Shown piece after piece: positions 1 to 10,309 of a stretch of 64,000 nucleotides of DNA (the stretch's first letter is position 1; each line of letters starts with the position of its first letter). The notes below the pieces were generated by a model, which was not told the DNA's origin, ran no database searches, and saw nothing but the letters and a program-made list of their open reading frames with translations. The stretch comes from Siphonodentalium dalli (Eukaryota > Mollusca > Scaphopoda > Gadilida > Siphonodentaliidae), in NCBI GenBank assembly GCA_032622095.1, contig CP136062.1, forward strand, positions 33,172,918-33,236,917, read 5' to 3'. The translations under genes and the position numbers were made by a program.

Positions 1-385
1 TAGCGGTATTCTACGTTAACAAGGAGTGGACACATTATGTTTCTTTCCTTTAAGACGCAGCGAGTTATTCCAAGCGCTGTGGTATCATGGCGTCAATAAC
101 GCTTGCTGGTATCAAGATACCCGTGTTCATAGCATGTCTTATACTATACATGTACATGTACTTGTTCATCATAATTATACGGATCCAATCACTCCTCGAT
201 TATGCAATGAATACACGCAGTCAAACAATTAAGATGTACTAATTATACGTGTATACAAGTATACGATACTAACTATATCTTCTACACGTATGGTGCTAAC
301 CACCACATTTAACAATATATGTACAATACACTCGAGAATGGAACTCTATCCTAGATCAATGAACACAGACAAATCTAACTAACAA
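1..385. other. Left flank, no gene seen
   Basis: AT-rich sequence with small TACATGTA-type palindromes. I see no convincing coding potential, repeat array or RNA gene. It ends exactly at the A that precedes the first Helitron start. Confidence 0.5.
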
Positions 386-582
386 TCTCATATATATTTT
401 GAAGACCTCTGTTTGTCTGTTTGTTTGTCTGTATGTTTGTTTGTCTGTCATTTATACAAATCTACGATTCTCGACCGATCGGGTACGTGTGTGTAGTTTG
501 ACCAGGCGGTGGACGTTGTCGTATTGGCGAGCCGTGCGGCGCCCGCTTCGCGCATGCGCAGACGAGATCTCGGAAACGGGTA

Positions 583-1078
583 GAGCTATCGACTTGAAAT
601 TTGCTATGTGAATGTATCTTGCCCCGGATACGAATTTTATCGGGTCGCCGAGCCCGTGCGACGCCAGCTTCGCGCATGCGCAGACAATATCTCGGAAACG
701 GGTGGAGCTATCGACTTGAAATTTGGTATGTGAATGTATCTTGCCCCGGATACGAATTTTATCGGGTCGCCGAGCCCGTGTGATGCCAGCTTCGCGCGTG
801 CGCAGACGAGATATCGGAAACGGGTGGAGCTATCGACTTGAAATTTGGTATGTGAATGTATCTTGCCCCGGATACGAATTTTATCGGGTCGCCGAGCCCG
901 TGCGGCACCAGATTCGCGCATGCGCAGACCAGATCTCGGAAACGGGTAGAGCTATCGACTTGAAATTTGGTTTTTGAATAGCCCGGACAACGTCGGGCTC
1001 ATCAGATCTCGGAAACGGGTAGAGCTATCGACTTGAAATTTGGTTTTTGAATAGCCCGGACAACGTCGGGCTGGGTAG
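583..1078 (+). repeat. 122-bp minisatellite inside a Helitron, then shortened units
   Basis: The phrase GAGCTATCGACTTGAAATTT recurs at 583, 705, 827 and 949, an exact spacing of 122 bases. It then recurs at 1022 and 1078, spacings of 73 and 56. The 122-bp unit contains TTTATCGGGTCGCCGAGCCC and GCGCATGCGCAGAC. The same unit recurs in the element at 30771-31576. Short overlapping open frames on both strands follow from the repeat and are not genes. Confidence 0.85.
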
Positions 1079-1128
1079 AGCTATCTACTTGAAATTTGGT
1101 TTTTGAATAGCCCGGACAACGTCGGGCT
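980..1128 (+). repeat. Helitron 3' hairpin present three times in tandem
   Basis: The 20-base imperfect palindrome AGCCCGGACAACGTCGGGCT lies at 980-999, 1053-1072 and 1109-1128. The stem is GCCCGAC/GTCGGGC with one bulged G. Only the last copy is followed by CTAG and an element boundary. The first two look like internal read-through copies of the terminator. Confidence 0.8.
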
Positions 1129-1138
1129 CATCGGCTAG

Positions 1139-3158
1139 TCTAATATATATTTTGGGACTTCTGTTTGTGTGTCTGTTTGTCTGTTAACTATGGCCGGGAA
1201 AACTGCCGGACGGATTTCGACGAAATTTAATACCTATGGGTGATTTTGTCCGGGGAGTGTTTTGGACGGATCGAATTGTGACCCCGACCTGACCTTGACC
1301 TTCAAAATGGTAAATTCAAGGTCAAATCGGGTAAAACGGACGGATTTCGACGAAATTTGATAGCTAGGGATACTTTTGTCCGGGGAGTGTTTTGGACGGG
1401 TCAAAATGGTCATTTTTTCACAGAACAGTCGGTAGTGCAATTAGCTGCACCTGCAAATGTCTGACGCTATACTGTCCTCGCGATTACAGTGGTATATTTG
1501 GCAAATGATCAATATGTGCATGCACAGGCAGAACAACGTCAATCCTATATAATATATATTTTGGGACTTCTGTTTGTCTGTTTGTCTGTTAGCTATAGCC
1601 GGGAAAACTGCCGGACGGATTGAGCCCAAACTCCCTATCTAACGGTAAAATCCCAGATGGAGTGTCATCGTTCCAATCCCCCGCCACCGCAATGGCAATT
1701 CATGGGTTAATCGCGTGATACATGTAGTTAAAAGCGTTCGTATCCGCAGTGTCGTTGATAAAGAGCGTTTATGTGTCCAGACATGAGCGTGTTGTGTCTG
1801 TTTACAGACATGAGCGTGTTGTGTGCCTGGGAATGGGGGAGATTTTCATCGGGTCAGTTTTTTCCGCCAGAGGAGACCTTCACCTTTAAACGGGTACCCA
1901 CAAATGATATATCTATTATATATTTTGGAAGATCTGTCTGTGTATATGTCTGTGTGTTCGCGATGAACTCGAAAACGGCCGACCCGATTTCGATGAAACT
2001 TCGTATATGAGGGTACTCTCGGTCGGGAAGTGGCATAAGCATATTAATTTTCAGATCCGAGGTCCGCAGTGTCGTTGATAAAGAGCGTTTATGTGTCCAG
2101 ACATGAGCGTGTTGTGTCTGTTTACAGACATGAGCGTGTTGTGTGCCTGGGAATGGGGGAGATTTTCATCGGGTCAGTTTTTCCGCCCGAGGCGACCTTC
2201 ACCTTTAAACGGTTACCCACAAATGATATATCTATTATATATTTTGGAAGATCTGTTTGTGTGTTTGTGTGTGAGGGTGTGTGTGTGTGTAATCGATGAA
2301 CTCGAAAACGGCCGACCCGATTTCGATGAAACTTGGTATGTGGGGGTATTTTCGGGACAGGAGTAACATAGGCCTATTGATTTTCAGATCGAGGTCAACT
2401 TTTCACGTGCCGAGGTCAAATCTGTTTTTACGCTGTGTTACGGGACTTTCATTTGAGTTCGGTGCTTACAAATCGTTTCGAAACAGCGCGAATAATAAAA
2501 TGCCAGTCATAATAATGACACTGTGAGAATCTTTCGTGTTTCCTCTTTCCAACGATATATAATGCGTATGTATCCGTTTTAGTTATCTGCCTCAATTACC
2601 AAGAAGAAGTGGTACTATCTTCCATCTGGATAAAAACAATGCGTAACTTCTATGACGTCGTTAGAGGTCATAACGTTATATCACGTTAACGCTTAACCGG
2701 CCGATGCATTTGACTGTTTCAGACGTCTTGGCGATATCTCGGGCACCGATGGTAATTTATCTTTACGTTGAAACTTGATAATTAATGAGCGTGTGTATAT
2801 GAGGCACGTTTATATACTTGAGTGGAAATCAAATCGGGTTAAACTGGCGGATTTTTACGGACGAAATTTGATGCATAGGGTATCTCGGTATCCGCTGGGC
2901 CGATTTCCCGGTATCCGCTGGGCCGATTTCCACCATTTTTGGGGTGTTGGTGTTTGACCCCACCTGACATTGACCTTCAAAATGGTCAATTCAAGGTCAA
3001 ATCGGGTAAAACCGGATGGATTTCGACTGGTACTTTTGTCGGGTACTTTTGTTCGGGCACTGTGTTTTGGACGGGTCAAATCGTGACCCCACTTGACCTT
3101 GGCCTTCAAAATAGACAATTCAAGGTCAAAGCCCGGACGAAGTCGGATCACCTTCTAG
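1139..3158 (+). mobile_element. Helitron family A, composite copy with nested 5' starts
   Basis: It starts TCTAATATATATTTTGGG immediately after the CTAG of the previous element. It ends with the hairpin GCCCGGACGAAGTCGG and CTAG at 3155-3158. Further 5'-type starts lie inside it near 1543, 1912 and 2231, each a TATATATTTTGG run followed by a GT-rich microsatellite. The block is therefore a pile-up of 5'-truncated or nested copies rather than one clean insertion. No coding sequence was recognised. Confidence 0.65.
1747..2253 (+). repeat. Direct duplication inside the Helitron block
   Basis: A segment of about 190 bp at 1747-1941 is repeated at 2065-2253. It runs from CGCAGTGTCGTTGATAAAG through the nested Helitron 5' start. 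Within each copy the phrase AGACATGAGCGTGTTGTGT occurs twice. The 76-91-residue open frames across this region repeat with the DNA and show no protein features. Confidence 0.8.
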
Positions 3159-4107
3159 TCTATTATATATTTTGGAAGATCTGTTTGTGTGTGTGTGTGT
3201 GTGTAATCGATGAACTCGAAAACGGCCGACCCGATTTCGATGAAACTTGGTATGTGGGGGTATTTTCGACCGGGGGTGACATAGGCCTATTGATTTTCAG
3301 ATCCGAGATCAACTTTTAACGTGCCGAGGTCAAATCTGTTTTTACGCTGTGTTACGGGACTTTCATTTGAGTTCGGTGCTTACAAATCGATTCGAAACAG
3401 CGCGAATAATAAAATGCCAGTCATAATAATGACACTGTGAGAATCTGTCGTGTTTCCTCTTTCCAACCATATATAATGCGTATGTATCCGTTTTAGTTAT
3501 CTGCCTCAATTATCAAGAAGAAGTGGTACCATCTTCCATCTGGATAAAAACAATGCGTAACTTCTATGACGTCGTTAGAGGTCATAACGTTAGATCACGT
3601 TAACGCTTAACCGGCCGATGCATTTGACTGTTTCAGACGTCTTGGAGATATCTCGGGCACCGATGGTAATTTATCTTTACGTTGAAACTATATAATTAAT
3701 GAGCGTGTGTATATGAGGCGCGTTTATATACTTGAGTGGAAATCAAATCGGGTTAAACTGGCGGATTTTTACGGACGAAATTTGATGCATAGGGTATCTC
3801 GGTATCCGCTGGGCCGATTTCCCGGTATCCGCTGGGCCGATTTCTACCATTTTTGGGGTGTTGGTGTTTGACCCCACCTGACATTGACCTTCAAAATGGT
3901 CAATTCAAGGTCAAAGCCCGGACGAAGTCGGGTCACCTTCTACAAGGTCAAATCGGGTAAAACCGGATGGATTTCGACGGGTACTTTTGTCGGGTACTTT
4001 TGTTCGGGCAGTGTTTTGGACGGGTCAAATCGTGACCCCACTTGACCTTGGCCTTCAAAATAGACAATTCAAGGTCAAAGCCCGGACGAAGTCGGGTCAC
4101 CTTCTAG
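3159..4107 (+). mobile_element. Helitron family A, copy 3, close duplicate of the preceding 0.93 kb
   Basis: It starts TCTATTATATATTTTGG directly after CTAG and is followed by a (GT)n tract. It ends with GCCCGGACGAAGTCGG and CTAG at 4104-4107. The interior closely matches 2231-3158, including the CTGTGTTACGGGACTTTCAT segment, with scattered substitutions. The two copies are recent relative to the other family A copies, or were homogenised. Confidence 0.78.
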
Positions 4108-4944
4108 TATTATATATTTTGGAAGATCTGTGTGTGTGTGTGTGTGTGTGTCTGTCTGTAATCGATGGACTCGAAAACGGCCGAGCCGATTTCGATGAAA
4201 CTTGGTATGTGGGGATATTTTCGGCCGGGGGAGTGACATAGGCCTATTAATTTGCCCGTGCGACGTGACCTTGAAATCGGGTAATTTCATGGTCAAACGC
4301 CCGAATATCACGGGATTTCGATGAAACTTGGTATGTGGGGGTACCTTCGGTCGTGGAGTGGCATAAACCTATTAATTTGCCCGTGCGACGTGACCTTGAC
4401 CTTGAAATCGGGTAATTTCAAGGTCAAACGCCCGAATACCACGGGATTTCGATGAAACTTGGTATGTGGGGTACTTTCGGTCGGGGAGTGGCATAGGCAT
4501 ATTAATTCGCCCGTGCGACGTGACCTTGACATTTAAATCTGGTCATTTCAAGGTCAAACGCCCGAATATTACGGGATTTCGATGAAAATTAGTGTCTAGG
4601 GTTACTTTCGTATGGGGAGTCTCATAAGCCTATTCATTTGCCCGTGCGACGTGACATTGACCTAAAATCGGATCAATTCAAGGTCAAATCGCGAATTTAG
4701 ATGGGATTTTGTCCACTGAGTGATTTGGACGGGTTGAGTCGTGACCCCGACCTGACCTCGACCTTCAAAATGATCAATTCAAGGTCAAATTGGGTAAAAC
4801 CGGATGGGTTTCGACAGGTACTTTTGTCGGGTACTTTTGTCCGGGCAGTGTTTTGGACGGGTCAAATCGTGACCCCACCTGACCTTCACCTTCAAAATGG
4901 ACAATTAAAGGTCAAAGCCCGGACGAAGTCGGGTCACCTTCTAG
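4108..4944 (+). mobile_element. Helitron family A, copy 4, with internal 125-132-bp repeats
   Basis: It starts TATTATATATTTTGGAAG after CTAG, then has a (GT)n tract. It ends with GCCCGGACGAAGTCGG and CTAG at 4941-4944. Inside, four units begin with TTGCCCGTGCGACGTGAC or close variants near 4252, 4377, 4503 and 4637. Each unit holds TGACCTTGA and TCAAGGTCA motifs facing each other. No open frame looks like a real protein. Confidence 0.78.
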
Positions 4945-5145
4945 TAATATATATTTTGGACTTCTGTCTGTTTGTTTGTCTGTTAGCTATGGCCGGAAAA
5001 CTGCTGGACGGATTTCGACGAAATTTGATACCTACGGATGATTTTGTCCGGGGAGTGTTTGTTTGGGTCAAATAGTGACTCCGACCTGACCTTCAAAATG
5101 GTCAATTCAAGGCCAAAGCCCGGACGAAGTCGGGTCACCTGCTAG
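4945..5145 (+). mobile_element. Short Helitron family A, copy 5
   Basis: A 201-bp copy keeps both ends. The 5' end is TAATATATATTTTGGACTTC, and the 3' end is hairpin GCCCGGACGAAGTCGG plus CTAG at 5142-5145. Almost all of the interior repeats are missing. It is a minimal substrate, useful for defining the required ends. Confidence 0.72.
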
Positions 5146-5802
5146 TCTAATATATACATGTCTTGGACTGGTTAAATCGAGACCCTGACCTTAACTTCAA
5201 CAAGGTCAATTCAATGTCAAATCGGTTAAAACGGACGGATTTCGACAAAATTTGATACCTAGGACACTTTTGTTCGGGGAGTGTTTTGGACAGGTCCAAT
5301 CGTGACCCCGACCTGACATTGACATTAAACATGGTCAATTCAAGGTCAAATCGCGAATTTTGACGAGATTTCGACGAAATTTGGTACCTAGGGTTACTTT
5401 TGTCCGAGAAATGTTTTCGACGGGTCGAATCGTAACCAGGACCTGACCTTGACCTTCAAAAAGGTCAATTCAAAGTCAAATCTGGTAAAACGGACAGATT
5501 TCGACGAAATTTGATAACTAGGGGTACTTTTGTTCGGGAATGTTTTGGACCGGTCAAATCGTGACCCCCGACCTGACCTTGACCTTCAAAATGGTAAATT
5601 CAAGGTCAAATCGCGAATTTTGACGTGATTTCGACGAAATTTGGTACCTATGGTTACTTTTATCCGAGGAGTGTTTTGGACGGGTCGAATCGTGACCCCG
5701 ACTTGACCTTGACCTTCAAAGTGGTCAATTCAAGGTCAAATCGCGCATTTCGTCGGAAACCAGAGGGGAAACAGCCCGGTCGAAGTCGGATCCACCAGCT
5801 AG
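5146..5802 (+). mobile_element. Helitron family A, copy 6, decayed
   Basis: It starts TCTAATATATACATG after the previous CTAG. The interior has TGACCTTGACCTTCAAAATGG and TTCAAGGTCAAATCG units at a period of about 150 to 180 bases. It ends with AGCCCGGTCGAAGTCGGA and CTAG at 5799-5802, where the stem is partly mutated. This is the last element of the left chain. Confidence 0.65.
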
Positions 5803-6680
5803 TCTTATATAGTCTCGGACATTAGAGCACAATCCCATTGTTGCAATTGTTCCCTGATTTTTGGTAAAGTACACCAATTACCAAGGCTGGCGAATGAATA
5901 AAGATTATACCATTGTTAGGGACCCGCAACTCATAACAGACAAATCGCACGGGCGCTTTAAAGTGGGACCAGTCCGTATTGTTTCGGACATATCTATTCA
6001 TATTCAACGGCGATCAGTTCATGTTAATCACGTTGTTGGGGGTGGCTATCCGGCTATTGTGTCCAATCGCGGCCAGAGCAGCGGCACATTTCCAGTTGAT
6101 TGCACTATGTGGGATCAGTTGTGCTCTAAGTCGGTCAGAGCACGTGAATAGTTCTTTACCAGAATAAATCTCGTCTTCGAGAACAATTATTGTGCTCTAA
6201 CCATTACTTAATAGTATACCGGCGATACTTAACAAAGCAGCATCGGCCAGTATCACCACACTATATGTGTTGCCTATATATCGTTTTTGTTATTCCATGG
6301 CAAGCATTTATCTATGGTATGATTAAATCTCCCCGACCACCGGATCATATAGATCACGTGATTCTGGGTCTCTTATCCAACATCCGTCTACAGAACCCGA
6401 TCGAGATCAACATATCTATAGCAATAAGGAAATTGACACTCGTAATTTCGACTTTCTCTGTCTTATATTGATCTTCCTGAAAACAAATTGGAAATATTTA
6501 TGTCGCAATCTCTCATTGTCTCGGTAATATATATATATATATTCTGGAACTCGCCGCCTGAAACTAGTATAAACTGTCAGACCACTGACAAATTATTTAC
6601 GGAATTAAAAGGAAGGTTGATCGCACTGCCTCTAAATAAACTTCATTTATCTACTATTTCCTACGAAATTCCCTGATACA
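5803..6680. other. Intergenic stretch, no gene recognised
   Basis: Unique-looking AT-rich sequence. It includes an (AT)n microsatellite near 6527-6541. The short open frames here (60-96 residues) have no recognisable domain. Confidence 0.45.
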
Positions 6681-6718
6681 ATTGGCGATAACGAATTGGC
6701 GATAACGAATTGGCGATA
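6681..6718. repeat. 14-bp tandem repeat, about 2.7 copies
   Basis: AATTGGCGATAACG is repeated head to tail and ends in ATTGGCGATAAAAA. It is a small minisatellite with no other context. Confidence 0.8.
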
Positions 6719-7017
6719 AAAACATATGTATCGTTACTGCAGTTGTGGCACAAGGCACGCATGACGTCATTGATTGGTTGAGAATCCCGAATGAACAGAC
6801 GTCACATCAATCGCGTGAAAAATCAAAGCGACATTCCAACGGATATTTTATGTTATGGTATAACATATCACAAAGTAACTATTATGTATTTGTTGAATGT
6901 TTATTATAAACTAGGGGGTTGCTCATCAAAAATGACGAATGACAAACATGACATGTAGCAAAATCGTGTGAATAATTAGTAAACTATTAGTACCCCTTCA
7001 AGTAATTTCAAATAAAT

Positions 7018-7144
7018 ATTAGTCACCCGAGGTAAACAGTGTCTGTTGATATTAGTCACCCGAGGTAAACAGAGCCTGTTGATATTAGTCACCCGAGGTA
7101 AACAGCGCCTGTTGATATTAGTCACCCGAGGTAAACAGCGCATG
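7018..7144. repeat. 33-bp minisatellite, 3.8 copies
   Basis: The unit starts ATTAGTCACCCGAGGTAAAC and ends TGTTGAT, with starts at 7018, 7051, 7084 and 7117. The spacing is an exact 33 bases with one or two substitutions per unit. Because 33 is divisible by 3, it makes short open frames on both strands that are artefacts. Confidence 0.9.
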
Positions 7145-7317
7145 TGGCGTGAAACTGTAAAGTTACCATCTATCTTACTCGAATTTAAGTACATGCAGTA
7201 CTATTTTTTGCTCAGTTTTGAATTCGCGCACTTTAAATTCGCGCAATATTAACATAAATGACAAATTTCATGATGATCAGACAAACAGTATAGCATGTAG
7301 CCCATGCTAATGGATTG

Positions 7318-7646
7318 AATTTTGAAATCCAAGATGGCCACTGGCAGCCATGTTGTTTTTTTTGGCCGAATGGCCCCAAAATGACTCGTTCCTATTTACA
7401 TGTCATTGTTAACATCTATGACTAATAGTATGCACATGCATTCATATACAGCTGTTTACAGTGTATTTTCCCCCACAAATATCTGTTTTAGTGTTATAAG
7501 GGGGTGGGTGTCCAAAAATGTTCGGAAAAACACTGCCGGAAACGGAGAAAAATATTTGGATGCGGGGGGTGGGTGAGTTTCAAGAAGGATCGAAAGTAAA
7601 AAATCAGCATACCCACCCCCCCCCCCCCCCCGCCCCCCCCCCACTT
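7318..7646 (+). repeat. Dispersed repeat, left copy, ending in a C tract
   Basis: It begins near TTTTGAAATCCAAGATGGCC and runs through GGGGGTGGGTGTCC and GGGGGGTGGGTGAG to a long C-rich tract (about 7613-7642). The same sequence occurs in reverse orientation at 9979-10309. It is either a pair of MITE-like insertions or the two arms of one 3-kb foldback element. Confidence 0.75.
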
Positions 7647-8695
7647 TCACTTTGAACACGGATCATATGGCAGTGTCGGAACGGAAATTTCTAACACTGC
7701 AAACCAGACCGCGCATGTCTTCATATTGACCGTTGATCTTTTGAACGAATATGCATATATTATACTTTTCTTCACGCACATATCGCATATGTAAACCATT
7801 TTTTTATGTTTTCGACTATTTATAGGTGTTCTTAGTGGAAATGAATAAAAAAGTTACGCATTCAGTAAATATATCTTAATCATGTGCATGGTCTCTGTAT
7901 GCTCGATCGTTGTTCCTGTCAGAATGATAACATTGGGAAGGGTTACTTTTTTGGACGCCGTTCTGAATCATATCCTCTTTCTTGTTGAATCATTTGATGG
8001 CATATTGGCTGTAGTTTCCAATGATACTAAATGTGGGGCCATATCATGGTCAACAACGATTATGTGGGTGTGTAAAGGAGACCATTTGACTGCATGAATC
8101 GATAAATAATAATTGCCATCGTGCGTCATGGATTTAACGAGTCTCGCTATAAATAAGCACCTAATGCGCATAATTGTGACCACCAATAAATGGACAATCC
8201 GTACCTAAATTTTCATTAATTAATGGTAAATCTTGCAACACGTGGCACGTGATCTTTGGATTATCCACTAAATCATGACACACATATATATTCCTGCATG
8301 TCAGCCTCGCGATGTTTCGATTGACTATCATATTTAATCTGAATGGTAATAACTCTATACAGAATGTACCTTTACTAAATAACTGCGATTTGAATGAGAA
8401 ATTGCAACACCACCGTAGATCAACTGGTGAAATATAAGTCAAATTCTTCGATTGGGTGGGTGGGCTTGGGGGAGGCTTGGTGTTTAAAAACACTTCTTCA
8501 AATATTTCCGTTATTTCGTCAAAAACACTTCTTCAAATATCTCCGTTATTTAGTTAATACAAATTAAATTAAACGATTAGCGTTAACGGTTCTTTCTAAA
8601 TTGACAATCGACCACGCATGTCACGCATGGTTGCGATTGACCATATATTAGTGGCCTTTTTGGGTTCCGATTGTTCATTTATAAATGGACAATCC
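7647..8695. other. Interval between inverted copies, no gene recognised
   Basis: AT-rich. It includes a local duplication AAAAACACTTCTTCAAATAT (about 8487 and 8520). A 110-residue minus-strand open frame at 8161-8493 has no recognisable motif, and I do not call it a gene. Confidence 0.4.
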
Positions 8696-8943
8696 TTAAC
8701 CGTTTGAGTGCCAGATCCGATTTTTGTATCAACCCATATACCTTGTGCCAATGCGTTCTCTTATATATGCGAGTAGACCATATGTCGCATCGCATATATA
8801 AGAGAATGCATTGGCCTAACAAATGTTTTTTTTTTTTCTTTTACAATTGTTTACAATTTTAATAATTTATTCTTATATTCTTTAATATACTTATTTGTAG
8901 GTGTAGGGCCGATGAGATCGGCCCATGGCACTCAAAGGGTTAA
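8696..8943. mobile_element. TTAA-flanked MITE (piggyBac-like) carrying one hairpin module
   Basis: TTAA duplications at 8696-8699 and 8940-8943 flank inverted ends CCGTTTGAGTGCCA and TGGCACTCAAAGGG. TTAA duplication with CCC-starting ends is characteristic of piggyBac-type transposition. The 240-bp interior cannot encode a transposase. It contains one copy of the 69-bp hairpin described at 38763, followed by a T-rich tract. The usual second, mirror-image hairpin is missing. Confidence 0.72.
8747..8815. repeat. 69-bp hairpin module (copy in the TTAA MITE)
   Basis: GCCAATGCGTTCTC... pairs with ...GAGAATGCATTGGC over about 27 bp around a 15-base loop. The arms carry several mismatches compared with the copies at 38763-39861, so this looks an older copy. 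Confidence 0.85.
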
Positions 8944-8967
8944 ATAATTGCCTGTAAATAAATGATA

Positions 8968-9469
8968 CTAGCCGATGAGCCCGACGTTGTCCGGGCTATT
9001 CAAAAACCAAATTTCAAGTCGATAGCTCCACCCGTTTCCGAGATCTGGTCTGCGCATGCGCGAAGCTGGCGTCGCACGTGCTCGGCGACCCGATAAAATT
9101 CTTATACGGGGCAAGATACAATCACATACCAATTTTCAAGTCGGTAGCTCCACCCGTTTCTATACATATATTTTTTCCGTATATCTCTCTGCAGATGCTA
9201 ATAACGTTGAATGGTAAACAAACGCTCTTTATAGCGATGCGTCAAAAACAAACGCTCATTAAATTATCACTTGATTAACCACCGCAGTGCCGTTTTTTTG
9301 TGATTGGGAGTTGAGAATGAGTGGTCAAAGCTTGTCCAAAACGCGACAACTACGGTGTCCGTGGGATTTTACCCTTAGATAGGAAATTTGAGCTCAATCT
9401 GTCCACGCGTTTTCGATTCTATGAAGTACCCACACATATATATACGGAAGTCTCAAATTATATAGTAGA
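8968..9469 (-). mobile_element. Complete minus-strand Helitron, chimeric A/B type
   Basis: Read on the minus strand it starts TCTACTATATAATTTGAG after an A. It carries the family B interior (TACTTCATAGAAT, GATTGAGCTCAAA, GAGCGTTTG). It ends with the family A hairpin AGCCCGGACAACGTCGGGCT, then CTAG and T. A family B head with a family A tail suggests recombination or template switching between Helitron families. It is non-autonomous and about 0.5 kb. Confidence 0.72.
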
Positions 9470-9568
9470 TAGATTAAATAAATGATATTATGATACAGTG
9501 ACCATCGGTCAAATGGACAAAACACCATGTTTGCCTTTTTGTGTGAACTTATTGTTGTTTACATTGAA

Positions 9569-9612
9569 TGTGAACTGGTGTGAACTGGTGTGAACTGGTG
9601 TGAACTGGTGTG
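9569..9612. repeat. 10-bp tandem repeat TGTGAACTGG, 4.4 copies
   Basis: Perfect head-to-tail copies of TGTGAACTGG in otherwise unique sequence. A 94-residue minus-strand open frame runs through it and is not supported by other features. Confidence 0.9.
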
Positions 9613-9978
9613 GTTTCATCTAAAAATGCTAAAAAAGACGAGATAAGACGAATGTGTACAAACTCCTCGCACCGGTTGTCGGCTTTCTTTATATCGTGAT
9701 GAGCGGTGACGACATTGTCCTGCATGTCCAGGTTTGTTATGTAAAGTCTTAACAAGGACAGATTGAGGGTTTTTTTTATGTCAAGGCTGTATATAATGAA
9801 ATCAGGACTCAGCTTGAAATTGTAAAGAGACACAATCCTATCACGACTTTCCCCTTGTTCCTGCTCTGGAGGTTTCCTAGCAGTGAAACGCTAAATTGTT
9901 CCGCAATCACCATGATGGAACATTGATCCGTAATTTGAATACAGGGTAATAATCACGTAGTAACAACCTCTTACAGTC

Positions 9979-10309
9979 ACAGGGGGGGGGGGGGGGGGGG
10001 GGGGTCGGAAAAAATATTCAGGCACGTATGCTGATTTTTACCTTTCGACCCTTGTTTGGGACCCACCCACCCCGCGCCCAAAACATTTTCCGTTTTCGAC
10101 AGTTTTTTCCGACCATTTTGGACACCCACCCCCCTTTTAACACTAAAACAGAGATTTGCGGGGGGATTCACTGTACACAGTTGTATATGAATGTATGTGC
10201 ATACAATTTGTCATGGATGTTAACATTGACATGTAAATAGGAATGAGTCATTTTGGGGTCATTCGGCCAAAAACATGGCTGCCAGCGGCCATCTTGGATT
10301 TCAAAATTT
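9979..10309 (-). repeat. Dispersed repeat, right copy, with a 23-base G run
   Basis: Reverse-orientation copy of 7318-7646. It starts CAGGGGGG with an uninterrupted G run at 9982-10004 and ends GGCCATCTTGGATTTCAAAA. The CAGGGG start resembles the end of the hAT-like insertion at 58048-59695, and both contain GACACCCACCCC. They may belong to related families, but this is by motif only. Confidence 0.72.

Larger units (their letters stand above)
386..1138 (+). mobile_element. Non-autonomous Helitron, family A, copy 1
   Basis: The element begins TCTCATATATATTTTG directly after an A. It ends with a GC-rich hairpin (AGCCCGGACAACGTCGGGCT) followed about 7 bases later by CTAG and a T. TC...CTRR ends, a 3' hairpin and A^T insertion are the defining marks of Helitrons, the rolling-circle transposons. 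It carries no Rep/helicase coding sequence, so it would depend on an autonomous partner. A pyrimidine/GT-rich stretch (GTTTGTCTG repeats) follows the 5' end. The interior is a 122-bp minisatellite, and the 3' hairpin segment is present three times. The next element starts directly at 1139. Confidence 0.75.

Noticed and set aside
386-5802. LTR retrotransposon or simple satellite as the explanation of the left cluster
   Set aside because: No long terminal repeats, primer site or coding sequence. The repeated boundaries are TC...hairpin-CTAG, which fits Helitrons better.
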